From contig JAKJXP020000047.1 of assembly GCA_022225965.2 (NCBI GenBank), positions 289,312-353,311 on the forward strand: a DNA stretch of 64,000 bases, in the 5' to 3' direction. Both the position numbers and the translations under genes were made by a program. The first letter of the stretch is position 1. Every line of letters starts with the position of its first letter. The DNA comes from Diatrype stigma. Its lineage: Eukaryota; Ascomycota; Sordariomycetes; Xylariales; Diatrypaceae. The notes under the pieces were generated by a model. It was not told the DNA's origin. It worked only from the letters and a program-made list of their open reading frames with translations, and made no database searches. Positions 46,754 through 58,100 of the stretch are shown in pieces.

Positions 46754-48679
46754 CTACAACTTAACACTCTTGATCAACCCGCTCTTGATACCAGTCAGCT
46801 CTCCCTTATACCCCTTGCCCTCACCGCCTTGGTAGACAGCCTTCATCGACTTCAACTTCTTGGTCTTCTCGTCGTACCGCTTCCTCTTCTTCACTCTGGG
46901 GTTGTTCTTATCCTTCCTGTGGTTCCTATTCGGACCCAGGCCCTTGTTCTTCTGTATGGCGTACGTGATCCGTCTCTTCCCGTCCTCGCCTACCTCCTCC
47001 ACCGGAACAACTCGGTCGTCCTTATTGGCCGCTGCAAGGGCTGCTGATTTAGCGGCCTTCTGGTCCTTCTTCTTTGCAGACACCATGTCGTAGTACTCGT
47101 CTTCATTTTCCCTCATGGCGCTGGCTACCACCTGCTGGTCCTCCTCGTCACTTGCGTCTCCCAGGTTGGCACCGAGTTTGGAATCCTTCTGTCCACGCTT
47201 GCCCGCCTCGGCCATCAGACGCGCCTGGCGATCCCTCAGCCGTTCCCGGTAAGGAATATCCATATCACCACCTGCGTCCCTTCCAGCATCTGCCCGGCGG
47301 TTCGCCTTCTGCACAATCTGGGATGTATAAAACCTGAGACTCTTCTTGCGGGCTGCCTTGTCCGCTGCAGTCTTAGCATCTAGGATCTCCTCCTCTCCGA
47401 AGTCCGAGTTGCCATCTTGGGCTGAGGCTTCGAGATCTGATTTCTTCTTAGGCTTCTTGGTAGTAATCAAGGAGTTGAGATCGGCAAGGGAGTCTTCGAT
47501 AGCCTTTGCTTGGCGTGTGGCCTTCTTCTTTGCCTTCTTGGCAGCCAGCTCCTTGCTAGACTTCGGAGCCTTGGGTAGCACTTCAACCTCTTGACCTGTG
47601 GGAACCTCTTCAGGTGGAGATGGTATACTCTCAGCCGCGCGGAGGTTCTTAGTAGTCTGAACATGTTCCACCCTTTTCCATGCATCTCGGCATTCCAATA
47701 AGGTCCCCATGACCTCGTGATCGCGCAATTCAGCAGGATTTAACGCCCTGGTTTCTCCGCTGCCCTCTCGGGCTGGCGACGAAAGAGTTGCGAAATACAT
47801 TGCCAATGTCGCGACGTAAGAACTAAGGATTCGATACTTGATCACGGGCAAGGATTTGCGGTCTTGGCCCTCAGCCTGTTTTTGAAGTGTGACAACCAAA
47901 GGCTGCAATTGAAGCAATTCCTCTGCTAAGTAGTCGAGTTCTGGGTACATCGTCTGCAAAAGGCGATATCGTTCCTCGGGGCTCATGTCGGGGGTGATCT
48001 CTACATCCTTTAGGACTTCCGTGACCACCTCTTCTGCATCGTCTTCCTCAGCTTCGGGGCCTCGCCATTCATTTTCGTCGAATATAAAATCTTCCTCGGC
48101 CAGTCTCGCGAGCTTCTTTTTTTGTAACCTGTACGTAATATTGGGTCAGCGATTTTCTTCCCGGACGACTTGGAGGGTATTTTGTGATCCCGGTATGGGA
48201 CTGGAGCAGACTTACCGCCGAGCTTCCCGTTCTTCCTCGAGGGCGTCTTCTTCGTTCTCTATTTCGTCATGGTCGTAGTATTCCTTCCGCGAGGAGCCCC
48301 ACCATGAAGCATCGCCCTCCTCTTCTTGGCCTTCTTCGTCGGCGTGGACTTTGTTGTTTCCCTTTTTAGAAGCCGGTTTTGATTTCTTAGCAATTTCTTC
48401 GTCATCGTCGTCCTGATCTTCGGAGTCCTCCTCGTCGTAATCGAGCACTTCCTCGTCCGATGGTTCCAGGAACTCTTCATCTTCCTCCAAGCGTCTCTGC
48501 TTCTTGGATTGGCGATCGTCGTCGAAAAGAATCTGGTCTTTTTCTAAGAAGTACTTTTCTTGGTCATCGGCGATATCTTCGAAGGTGTTGATGGGGCCAA
48601 TGTTGGCATCGGCCGAGTTGTAGTCGCGCGGACCTTTCGACTGCGTCGCACCGCCCGACACCTTCCGTTTCTTCGCCAT
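46754..48679 (-). CDS. UTP3: SAS10/UTP3, small-subunit processome component
   Basis: Predicted 612-residue nucleolar protein needed in the family for early pre-18S rRNA processing; yeast Sas10 was also found through effects on silencing. Exons: 48679-48216 and 48128-46754, joined in frame (gtaagt donor, gtacag acceptor). The N-terminus is basic (MAKKRKVSGG), followed by long Asp/Glu-rich stretches. The Sas10/Utp3 (neuroguidin-like) domain is near residues 200-290, around ISPEERYRLL-type text (MSPEERYRLLQTMYPELDYL) and LLQLQPLVVTLQ. A Lys/Ala-rich coiled region follows. The Sas10 C-terminal domain occupies the last 75 or so residues, with RRITYAIQKNKGLGPNR, NPRVKKRKRYDEKTKKLKS and GEGKGYKGELTGIKSGLIKS, all highly typical. 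The length agrees with yeast Sas10 (about 610 residues). It is divergent from TSC10, with about 1 kb between the start codons. Confidence 0.95.
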
Positions 48680-49724
48680 TTTCTTGCTAGAACACTGTAA
48701 GGCAGTAGTCGCAAGCCTGGTACGTTCTATACAAGTGAAAGATACGACGCGATAAAGGCAGCAGCAATAGCGACCCGATGTAAGTCACCACCTGCAGTCA
48801 CCAGAAGAGAATGGGATTTTTTTACGAAGCGTAACTTCCATTATCAGCTTATCGAAACGCTACTACATACTCTGTACGTAACTAACTACAGCCAGCGCTA
48901 ACAGGGAAGGGAATTTATCCCCGCAATGAGCGCTTAGAGTGGTTAGCTGGCCTAGTTACCTGTAAACACATGCATAAACTCTACCCCTTGTATTATAGTA
49001 TGAGGGTCCGGTAATGCCTTAGTATCTACAATCTGTTATCACGTATTCCAAATGTTCGTTTCTATAAGAAAGGCTTATGTTCGGGATAATTGGGTACAAA
49101 GCAGAACACCCGATAATCACCCCATGGTACCGGACCCTCATACAATAATACAAGGGGTAGAGTGTAGATGCATAAGTGATCTCAATCAATTGTGACCTTG
49201 CGAGAACAAAAACTTAAGGTAGTCTAGAAATGGCATCTCGAACACATGAGTACTACATACCTGGGTAGGTATGTATAGCTCAGTATAGCTCAGTATAGCT
49301 CGTGTAATAGACATGAAACTTCCTCACTTCATACTTGTACTACTTCCTTCATCATCAATTCATAACCTAAACACTCAACTACTCATTAATTGATACTTTC
49401 GACAGTGCAGAAATTGATTCTTCAAGAGGCAGGGACGACCATCCTTAGAGTCGGTACTTCGTAAAGCTCCCAGGTTCTAACTTGAGCCTATTATCTAGTC
49501 TGCTAGTATTAGCTCACCTAGGTAGGCTGCTAGGTATGGAACTATGGACCTATGGAACTACTAGTCAGGTACTTACCTAGTCGACTTCTACCCACCCGCA
49601 GCACCAGTTGATTCATTCCTAAAATAGAGGCTTAGGGTCCAGGTTGCTATAGCAGGATCACTGTATATGCAGACGTGGTAGGTAGGTATATATTTTATTC
49701 AACTGCTATGTACGCCTCGTATAG
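48680..49724. promoter_or_regulatory. Divergent intergenic region, UTP3 and TSC10
   Basis: About 1 kb between start codons of genes transcribed away from each other. The middle is occupied by a 190-base inverted-repeat element (listed separately). On the TSC10 side is an AGTATAGCTC triple repeat at 49276-49302, followed by GTAGGTAGGTATATAT motifs near 49679-49695, just upstream of the TSC10 start. Confidence 0.5.
48978..49167. mobile_element. 190-bp inverted-repeat element, MITE candidate with 8-bp flanking repeat
   Basis: The left arm starts ACTCTACCCCTTGTATTAT (48978 onward). The right arm, read on the other strand from 49163, matches it over about 35 bases with one mismatch, up to GAGGGTCCGGTA. 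ATGCATAA lies directly left of the element (48970-48977) and again directly right of it (49168-49175). An 8-base duplication is typical of hAT-type insertion. The right arm has four extra bases (GTAG) between the inverted repeat and the duplication. There is no coding capacity. Confidence 0.65.
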
Positions 49725-50896
49725 ATGGACTCGATCTCGTCACCTATCCTGATAGGTTCTGCCATTCTCGTTGCTCTCTTGAGTGCTATCATCATGGGTG
49801 TCTTTCCGAGCAAGAATCAGATGCCCGTGGATGGCAAGGTACGTTCTACAAGCTACATTGGCGTGGCTCCTGTCAATGGCTGACTCAATATGGTAACAAA
49901 GACCATCCTATTAACAGGCGCGTCGGAAGGAATGGGGAGGAGTGCTGCTCGCCAGTTAGCAGAGAAAGGCGCGAACGTTATCATTGTGTCCCGGAACGTC
50001 GGTCGACTTGAAGAGGCACTCGTGGAGATCAAGGTAAGTTATACCGCTAGGGTAAGACAAGCCGAAAGGGGGGACAGGTTCTAACAGTCTGTGTTCAGGC
50101 AGCAGCACGAAACCCACAAACCCAGCGATTCCACTACATCTCGGCCGACGTCTCGAAGCCCGACTACGCCGCTCCGCTCCTCGCCGAAGCCGTCGCGTGG
50201 AACCATGGCAACCCGATCGATATTGTATGGTGCGTCGCCGGCAAGTCCACGCCAGACTTATGGGTAGAGGCGCCGCTATCTTCTACCCGCGATCACATGG
50301 ACCTGAACTTCTGGGGGAGCGCCGAGATGGCCCACGCCATACTGCGCGAGTGGTGCGCGCCCACCGCCCCCGTCGTGCCGGAACCCAAACACTTGATCTT
50401 CACGGCGTCTGTGCTAGCACTCTTCCCGGTTGTTGGCTATGGCCCCTATAACCCGTCCAAGGGCGCCTTGAAGGCCTTGGCCGATACCCTGGTCCAAGAG
50501 GTAGAGATGTACCCCCAGAAGGTCAAGGTCCATATCGTCTACCCCGGTTCCATTCGGAGTCCCGGGTTCGAACGGGAGAATCAGACCAAGCCCGAGATTA
50601 CCAAAATCATTGAAGACAGCGACCCAGTCCTAAGTCCCGACACTGTAGCTACCAAGGCTATCAGTGCTCTGGAAAAGGGCCACTTCTCCATCACTATTGG
50701 CTTCATCGGAGACATATTCCGCTGGAGTGCTTTGGGTGGCCTTCCTAGGAACAACTGGGTTATCGACACAATCATGGCCTGGCTTTGTACATTCGTATGG
50801 ATGTTCGTATTGCCGGATATCTTTGGCAAGATCAGAAGGTATGCCAAGAAGAACGGGCATCCTATCAACTATCGGAAGGTAGAGAACGTGGCATAA
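49725..50896 (+). CDS. TSC10: 3-ketodihydrosphingosine reductase (TSC10)
   Basis: Predicted 347-residue ER enzyme of the short-chain dehydrogenase family. It reduces 3-ketodihydrosphingosine to dihydrosphingosine with NADPH, the second step of sphingolipid synthesis. Exons: 49725-49838, 49902-50033 and 50099-50896, all in phase 0. The first exon encodes an N-terminal membrane anchor (SPILIGSAILVALLSAIIMG). Next is the cofactor motif TILLTGASEGMGRS (GxxxGxG, about residues 40-52), IIVSRN at the second strand, and DIVWCVAGKS in place of the usual NNAG. The catalytic region is FTASVLALFPVVGYGPYNPS then KG, with Ser, Tyr and Lys (YNPSK) present, followed by the VYPGSIRSPGFE loop. A C-terminal hydrophobic segment (IMAWLCTFVWMFVLPDIFG) is a second membrane anchor, as in fungal Tsc10. 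Length is somewhat above the yeast protein (about 320). The VDGKTILLTG join confirms the first splice. Confidence 0.93.
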
Positions 50897-51532
50897 GGGC
50901 CAAGGCTGGTCACGGGATACATTGCATTCGACGTCACCTCAGCATTAGATCTTCTTATACCTTTGACAAAAGCAAAGTAATGTAATATATGCCTGGGTGG
51001 TTCTCGTAGTTGGCCTATTCTCCCTAAAATCCATCGAAAGGGTTGTTGTCAGCCAGCACAAGTAAGATAGCATAGACAACCAGGCTATAAGTGATTGCAG
51101 GTACAACAATACGGATAGAATCTGCTCACTTCGTTCGATCTCCTGGGTATGCTCAAGCATATAATACGGGCAATACTACGCAGTATAAAGTAGGCAGGTA
51201 CGGAGTCGATGCCCACCTAAGTCTACATGTAGGTCTTCTTTCACATGCTTCACATGTAAGGGGTACAGATCCATACAGGTGCTTAGGAAATATTCTAGGG
51301 GAGTTGCATATTTGATTGAGACCCTAGGTATTTATTGTATTAGCCGAGTTTACGTACAATGTTTATCGATGTCCACGGTACGAAGTACCTACTTGCTTGC
51401 TATTGTGTGGTCAGCCTGTGTATGTATGTACGTACCTACCTCATCTTATCTTATCGCGCCTGCACACTCAGACAGACACTGAACCTTGGAAGACGGCGCG
51501 CTGAAGACGAGCCATGTGGCTCAGCACTCGAT

Positions 51533-51563
<31 letters not shown>

Positions 51564-51784
51564 TAGGGCCGATAAGCTACAGCGTACCTCCAGGCTATTC
51601 AGCTATTGTACAGCTTGGGCGCGCTGCATTGCTCTCACCACCATAGAAAATCTCCGACCTTTTCACAGCCGCATCATCTTTGTATCGTTTCTGCAGCTGC
51701 CGACAGCCGCCACAAGCACCCTCCTGCGCATCGCCCATTCGCATCCATCACCAACTGTCAGCCAGCAGGCGGTCAATTAACAGA
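50897..51784. other. Intergenic region between TSC10 and the DUF3716 gene
   Basis: 0.89 kb between two plus-strand genes. It contains a (GGCT)7 tetranucleotide repeat at about 51533-51562 and ends in a CATC/CACC-rich leader before the next ATG. An open frame beginning at 51680 runs into the next gene in frame but has no family signal in its extra part. Confidence 0.6.
51533..51562. repeat. (GGCT)7 microsatellite
   Basis: Seven tandem GGCT units upstream of the DUF3716 gene. Confidence 0.9.
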
Positions 51785-53142
51785 ATGAAAGGCATCCAAT
51801 CTCCCGCTCGCGGCCGACCGAGCAAAGTCACCAAGCCCACCCAGGCACCCCGCGGCCGCCCGGTGCGCCGCCCTGTCACCACCGACACCGTGCCCAACCA
51901 GGACCCGGAGCTCGACGCCCACACCGTCGACGCCATCGAGGAGGACGACGACGACCCCAGCCAGGAGCATCACCACCAGCACCACCATGCCGAATTCGAC
52001 CCCGAGGGCGCTGCCGCTGCTGCCGCCGCCGCCGCCGCCGAACATCAGCAGCACCAGCAGCACGCCCAGGCCCAGGCTCAAGCCCAGGCTCAGGCTCAGG
52101 CTCAGGCGCAAGCTCAAGCCCAGGTCCAGGCGCAGCACCAGCACCAGCAGCAGCAACAGCAGCACCATCACCACCAGCAGCAGCTGGACCTGACGGCGGC
52201 CAGCATCCTGGCCAGCAGCGTGCAGAACCCCGGCGACCACCCGGACCTGACGGGGGGCGTGGGCGGCGTGGGGGGCCCGCACCCGCACCCGCACTCGCAC
52301 GTCGAGGACCCCAACGCGCCGGCCCCGACGCCTACTGAGCTGCTCGCGTCCGAGTCGGGCTACGGCCAGGTGGTGGTCGAGAGCGCCCTGGCCAAGCGCC
52401 TGGCCCGCGAGCCCGGCATGCGGCTGGCCCAGCAGCGCAGGCCCGAGCAGGTCCTGAACCTGGGCCGCCGCAGCAACGTCGAGGCCCTGTTCGCCCACAT
52501 CGCCGGCGAGATGGCCGCCGTCCCCTGTAAGAACTGCCACAAGGGCCACGGGCCCTGGAACGCCTGCGTCATCGTCGACGGCCAGATGTGCGGCAGCTGT
52601 GCGAACTGCTGGTTCAACGCCTCGGGTGCGAGATGCTCGTTTCATGGTATGTTGCTTCTACTTCAACTTTTACACCCACTCTGTAGTTCTACGCTCTTGT
52701 AGCTCTTCCTTCCTGCTCCCCTGACGTGACGTGACGTGACGTGGGAGTCGCGTGGGTGGTGAGCCTCAAGCTTGTTCGTTCGAAAATGCTAACCTGCTGC
52801 TGGTTAGAAACCCGCAACCCCCAAGCCCACGGCGGTCAGGTCATGGCCGGCGACGGCATAGGCTTTCAGATGCCGGCCGTCCCGCCCGCAGCGCTGGCTC
52901 CTTACAACTTCGCGTCGGTCCCAGCCTCGGAGAACCCCGTCGTGCGCTTCACCGTCGAGCGCGCCATGGCCGAGATGCGGGCCGCCGACAAGAAGACCCG
53001 GTACATGCTCATGGTCGAGGCCGCGGCCCGGCAGCTGGCCTTCAACATCACGCAGTACGAGGATGCCATCCAGGAGGAGCACGACCAGCACCAGCCGCAG
53101 GGTCCCCCGCCCGCTGTCATGGACGACCAGGCCGCGCCTTAG
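51785..53142 (+). CDS. DUF3716 Cys-motif protein with Gln/Ala/His-rich tract
   Basis: Predicted 398-residue protein in two exons, 51785-52646 and 52808-53142, joined in frame. The N-terminus has two AT-hook-like motifs (ARGRPSK, APRGRPVRR), suggesting DNA contact. Residues about 60-150 are low complexity: a His/Gln run, nine or more alanines, a long Gln-Ala alternation, then Gln/His. A conserved Cys-rich motif follows near residues 245-290: VPCKNCHKGHGPWNACVIVD, then GQMCGSCANCWFN and ARCSFH. This matches the fungal DUF3716 pattern (C-X2-C, then C, C-X2-C-X2-C, C) and probably binds metal. After the intron comes a Met/Ala-rich helical region and an acidic Gln-rich end. DUF3716 proteins are uncharacterised as far as I know; AT hooks plus a Cys cluster point to a chromatin or transcription role, by inference. 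An in-frame ATG at 51680 would add 35 residues without conserved features. Confidence 0.85.
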
Positions 53143-53811
53143 ATAGGAGGTAACGACGTTCTATGATAGTGCTCGTAAGGGGGTATCCGCAGACAGGCCC
53201 AGCTTGGAGCAGGTAGCGCTTGTGGACCGGCGGCCTAAATGACCATACCGATCAGACATCAAATTAGCTTTCTTATATTCACACTTGGAGCAAAGAACAG
53301 ATACGGCTATAGGTTTTTCCCCCCCTTACATTACACGGATAGAGATATTGTATTGTATGGCACCGGCCCTTCAGGAACCTGACGAGACCTGCAAAAGGAA
53401 CGAAAACAAGGAAGAACTTTGCTTTGTTTTGCTTGTTTGTATGTCTACTCAGGTACTTGGTACTACTGTCTCAGGGGATATGGCCGGAGTTCAGGTTAAG
53501 TTTTGCTTTTTCCATGATGGCAGGTCCGGGAGAGTTAAGTCTGTTTAGCTATTCGGCATGCCGAACTTTCTTCTTGCCCTTGAAAAGGAAAGGATTCAAT
53601 CCGGAAAATGGGTTCGTTTCACGAACGGATAGGTAGTTATAGTGTGCAGTAATGCGGGAAATAAATGATTCCGATTCATAAACAAGATTGGCCTGTCCAA
53701 GATCGATCATAATGGTCAAATAACTCGTGAGAGTTCTCGATGGGACCAAAATCCAAGCCCACCCACCCACTTCGCTTCGTAAAACCATAACTGTCCTCGT
53801 AAAACAACTGA
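53143..53811. other. Convergent 3' flank
   Basis: 0.67 kb between the converging DUF3716 and Smr genes. It should hold both 3' untranslated regions. Short open frames here have no family signal. Confidence 0.6.
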
Positions 53812-55197
53812 CTACATGACAACGCAGCAGTCGCCCAGCTTGCGCACCGCTTTCGATATCAACTTCCCGATCACGTCCCCATCCTCCTCCTGCTGCTGCT
53901 GGTGATGGCCACCAGTGCCACCATGATGCTGCTGCTGACCCTGCTGGTGATGCCCGCCACCGCCACCGCTGCCGCTGTGCTGCGGGTCGTACGGGTCCTG
54001 GTCCGGCGGCGGCACGGCCTCGCCGCCCTGCAGGTTGACGTAGATGCGTCCGGCGTTCTCCTCGGTGCGGTACTGGAGCCCCAGCTCGCGGCACACCTGC
54101 TCGACGCGGGGCTTGAGCTTCTGCACGTGGTTCGCGCTGTGGTTGCCCTTGCCGACGATCCTGTTGTTTCGCAGGGTGTGAGTGAGTATATAAACACATT
54201 TTTTCTCTCCCACCCTTCTCGCATAGGAGGGTTGCCATCGATACTAGGTGGGCATATATATGGAATGATATCCCAGTTCTAGGCCGCAGTCTTGTGAAGG
54301 GGTAGGGGGGTACCATCAGGGAAAGAGGATGAGGGCGGGAGAACAGGGGTTGGCATCACAACGGGGGGCGGCCACTTTCTTTCTTCCTCCTGCACTTACA
54401 CGTGAAGGTGCGTCTGGCCGTGCTGCTGGGCGTAGCGGATGCGCTGCTCGAGGATGTCCTCGGCCTCCTCGACGAACTGGCCGTGCAGGTCGACGGTGTC
54501 GGCGGCGGTCCGGCCCGGCGCGTTGTTCTCGCGGAAGATGTACTCGCTGGCGCGCTTGTTGTACTCGGCCATCCGCGCCGCGTGCTCCTTGCCCTCGTTG
54601 CTCAGCGCCTTGGCCTGCGCGCCGTCGCCGCTCTCGTACGCCCGCCGCGACTATAGACCAGGGGGTGAACGGACACCCCCCTGCTGTTAGCCTACACACA
54701 TACACACATACGCACAGAAATATACATATATATATCACGGCTGTGATAAGAAAAAGAGAGAGCCCCGTAAACGGGGTATAAACCAAAATCCTAGGTAGGT
54801 AGTGGAACTTACCCGATCGAAGCAATCGTTTCGCTCCCGAGCCTCGGCCCGTGCTTGATCGCGGAGACGGTCATACTCCGCCTCGGCTTCCTGCGCCGGG
54901 CTATGATTGAAGGCTGTGCGGCCGGGGTGTAAGCTTTGTATATTTCATTCTTAAGGTATATATAAATTCCATAGTTATAGGGTAACAAGTATGTTGGGTA
55001 TCACGCAGATGTGTGAAAAAGCGCGGGGTCCGCAGAATTTTTGCTAACTGATACCTTATGCAGACTCGCCCGCCATGAACTCACAGATCGTGATAACATC
55101 CGTGGAAGCAAGGGGGGTTCGCGGGAGTGGGTGGGTGTTGGAAACGCGTGTTATTGTACGTACCGCCGCCTCCCAGCCGCGTCAGCGGAATGGCCAT
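53812..55197 (-). CDS. DUF1771-Smr domain protein ending in a CaaX-like motif
   Basis: Predicted 244-residue protein in four exons: 55197-55164, 54913-54813, 54650-54400 and 54160-53812, all in frame. Exon 1 encodes MAIPLTRLGGG. The DUF1771 region (about 20-80) reads EAEYDRLRDQARAEARERND, then SRRAYESGDGAQAKALSNEG and KEHAARMAEYNKRASEYIF. The Smr domain (about 90-165) has VDLHGQFVEEAEDILEQRI, VIVGKGNHSANHVQKLKP and ENAGRIYVNLQG, including the GKGNHS signature. Smr domains occur in nucleases and RNA-associated proteins; this DUF1771-Smr layout and length match the yeast YPL199C type, whose biochemical role is not settled. A Gly/His/Gln-rich linker follows, then KLISKAVRKLGD and the C-terminus CCVVM. 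Cys241-Val-Val-Met fits a CaaX box (Met favours farnesylation) and Cys240 could be palmitoylated, so membrane attachment is possible. Confidence 0.88.
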
Positions 55198-58100
55198 CTT
55201 CTTCTGCTTGTAAGCGATTTATGGTATATAATGCATATGCTTTCTAGCTGGTCACAAAATAGAGGAATGCGGTGACCAAGTTGTCATAGTACCCGGCGAC
55301 AATGATGTACGAAAGTATGCAGCCTTCGCGTCCTGCTCATCACCGCCTTCTGAATCATGCAAGTCATGTTTACGGCCTTCCAGCAGCTCTTTGCAGGGTT
55401 GGTTACCCGTGGCTCCATTCAAGGGAGGGCGGATCTGCCGCTAAGCCCGCAACTGCAAGGCTATCCCGTAGGTACTATATAGTAGCTAACCAGCCTCTTC
55501 CATCTGTGAGACGTGATAGATACGTGATGCAGGTTCATTCATATGAGCTCAGCTACCGACTATGGAGGCTGGGCGTGCATCTCGATAGGTAGCCTGTGTA
55601 CCTAAGCTTACCGGTTGCAATAAGACAGAAAAGCAACGACGCAGTGTTGGTGTGTCTGATTGGCTTCTGCGTGTAATGCCGTCCTTTGCCGTTTCTTTCC
55701 TAAATATAGAAATAGAAATCCCCATGCCGGAAATCTATATGTACGAGGTCCGCATCCAACATCGTGATTGGGCCGTCTGGTTGGCCCATGAAGAACCGAG
55801 AGAGAGCCCATCGTAACACCGACCAGCACCACGGGCTCTGAGAACCGAGTTCAGCTCACCTGCTTTGGTTAAGGGGGAACCGGGCTGAGGCTCAGGCGTT
55901 GACTAGTTGGCATTGGGGGATCTACGAGAATGCTTCCAGAATTCTGAAGATACCTGATATGCCGTGTCCCTTCATGCATGCATGCATGCAGCCATCGATC
56001 GCGGGAATATTCCTCAGGATGAAACGTCGAGGAGACCTCCTGATGATGCAAAACCATACAATGCCGAATAGATCTTAACTAGCTAACCGCAACAACACCC
56101 AGCCCTGGAGGCGTTTCATCATCCTTTTCTTAGGAGGGGCAGCTGGGGTTGCATACCGGTTTATGTAGCTAACAGAGAGTTTACTATAAAGCAATCCAAG
56201 CAGCCAAGGCAAGTATTTGTGTCCGGACTGGCCGGACTGAGACTGTGACCGCCCCCAACCAGACAGGCCTTCATATACTCACGCATCTATCCGGGACCTC
56301 ACTGCTAATGCGTATAACTCGATTAACGGAAACTATGCATAGGCTAATATTGTCCGTCTGTGAGGAGAAACCAATTAGTGAACATAATAGGAGTAATATA
56401 AGATCCAGGTTGACCACGTGGTTATGGGGCTCCGTGCATGTATTTTCCGGAGCGGCGAACTAAAGAATGGTCTACTGGGTAGTTCACTACTTCGTATGTC
56501 GTGACAGTATGTATCTTGCCTACCTATATGAGCCTCGGCTTGAGCCCTTCATGGTATCTTCAGAAGGGTATCCGGGTTTCAGCTAAGGGTGTGATGATAG
56601 CCATATCAGCATCGTCCGACCCCCCGACATAAGGATTGAACGGTCCGGACGGGTAATGAAGTCTGGGTTTTGGAGCTCCGTTCCCTTTCAACCCTCGAGT
56701 ATACGAACGTGACATAATGAGCGAGCTACGATATCTGAAGACGGCGTTGGGGAGCTGATTGCTATTGCAATCTTAATGCCGAAAGACGTGTCTTGCTGCA
56801 GATTTCTTTTTCCACTGTGTTCGTGTCCATCGGGATACCAACGCATGTAGGTTTTCTAGTGTCGACACTAGAACATGGAGCGATGAGAACTGCCAGCTAA
56901 GGTGTTCTTAGTGCATGAAAATAAGAATGGAGGTTATAGCTTCATCATGTTTCAAGACGTAGTATATGAAACTTGGGGATCGCGAATACGCTCGGAAGGT
57001 TTCCGTGGAGGTACTTGTTGTAAGCAGTGGCGTGACAGCCATTATATACATGTAGCATGATGTAGGTAGTTAGCTGATAGGCTGATAGAGAGAGAAACTA
57101 TTATAAGAACGCAAAGTCAGCTTATTGCCACCCCTTTTTTCTTTCTCACCACCTGGATGCGACACTACCTAACCACGCCCACAGGTTGTTCTGCGCGAGG
57201 ATTTCAAAGACATCTAGGCGTTCTTATCTGCCACTGCAGATATCACAATTCATCTTATGGTTGACGGCATAACGTAGAAATCGGTCCGTGGCTGTTGTAA
57301 GGCTACTAACGGCGATGCCGACACATTTTGTCGATCTGTCTCTAGCTACATGCGTACTACATATGGTACGTAGCTAGTTCTAGTTAGCAATTCTAAAGTC
57401 TGTTTACATTGTCGATACCTGTCGATACCATCCTTTCGACTGCCGAACATCTTCTGTCTGACCTTACCTCGCCGCAACCCGCCCCTACGAGTCCACGACA
57501 CCACACAACGACACCACTATAACTCTGTAATTACACAGCCGGACGTCCTCGGCAGGAGATCGTAAACTGATTCGGTCAGGGAAAGCAAAAACGTGTAGCC
57601 GATCCTTCCATCTTGGCAGGCTCACCAAATGATCTGTGTGCCCGAGTGGTGGACTCGCACAGACGACACTTAAACCCCCGTACTGCCGGGGTCCGCAGAT
57701 TGTGCGGGTCGTTCACTTGTTCGATGAGAGGTTCCATCTAGAGATTTGGATGGGTTTATACCGGACTATAGCAGAGATGCTAACGCATGTGGTCCTATTG
57801 TTCCTGCATGCCTAGGTACAGCATGCGCGCTACCTACATACAACTAGCCTACATGTATGTAGGTATGTATGTACGACAGCTTCACAGCTTCATCGGACTA
57901 GATAGGCGGGCGGATAGGGCGGGCTGGGCGGGCTAGGTAGTACGCATTGTTTGTGATACTACCTATGTATGTATGATTAAAGTTGTAAGTCGTAGGTGAG
58001 AGTCGTAGGTGAGTGAACGCGCCGAGTATTGTACATACATACATACCTAGGTGTGAAGCAGCAGCCCTCGACAAGATCGATATGCAGCCTCCTTCAATTA

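Noticed and set aside
51773..52645. 290-codon antisense frame over the DUF3716 gene
   Set aside because: Composition artefact of the GC-rich Gln/Ala tract; no domain.
57632..57700. Possible tRNA (GCCCGAGTGGT box and pairing ends ATCTGTG/CGCAGAT)
   Set aside because: The D-arm-like segment lacks a matching 3' half, and there is no GGTTCRANNCC T-arm, so it is not a functional tRNA. At most it is a decayed fragment or chance.
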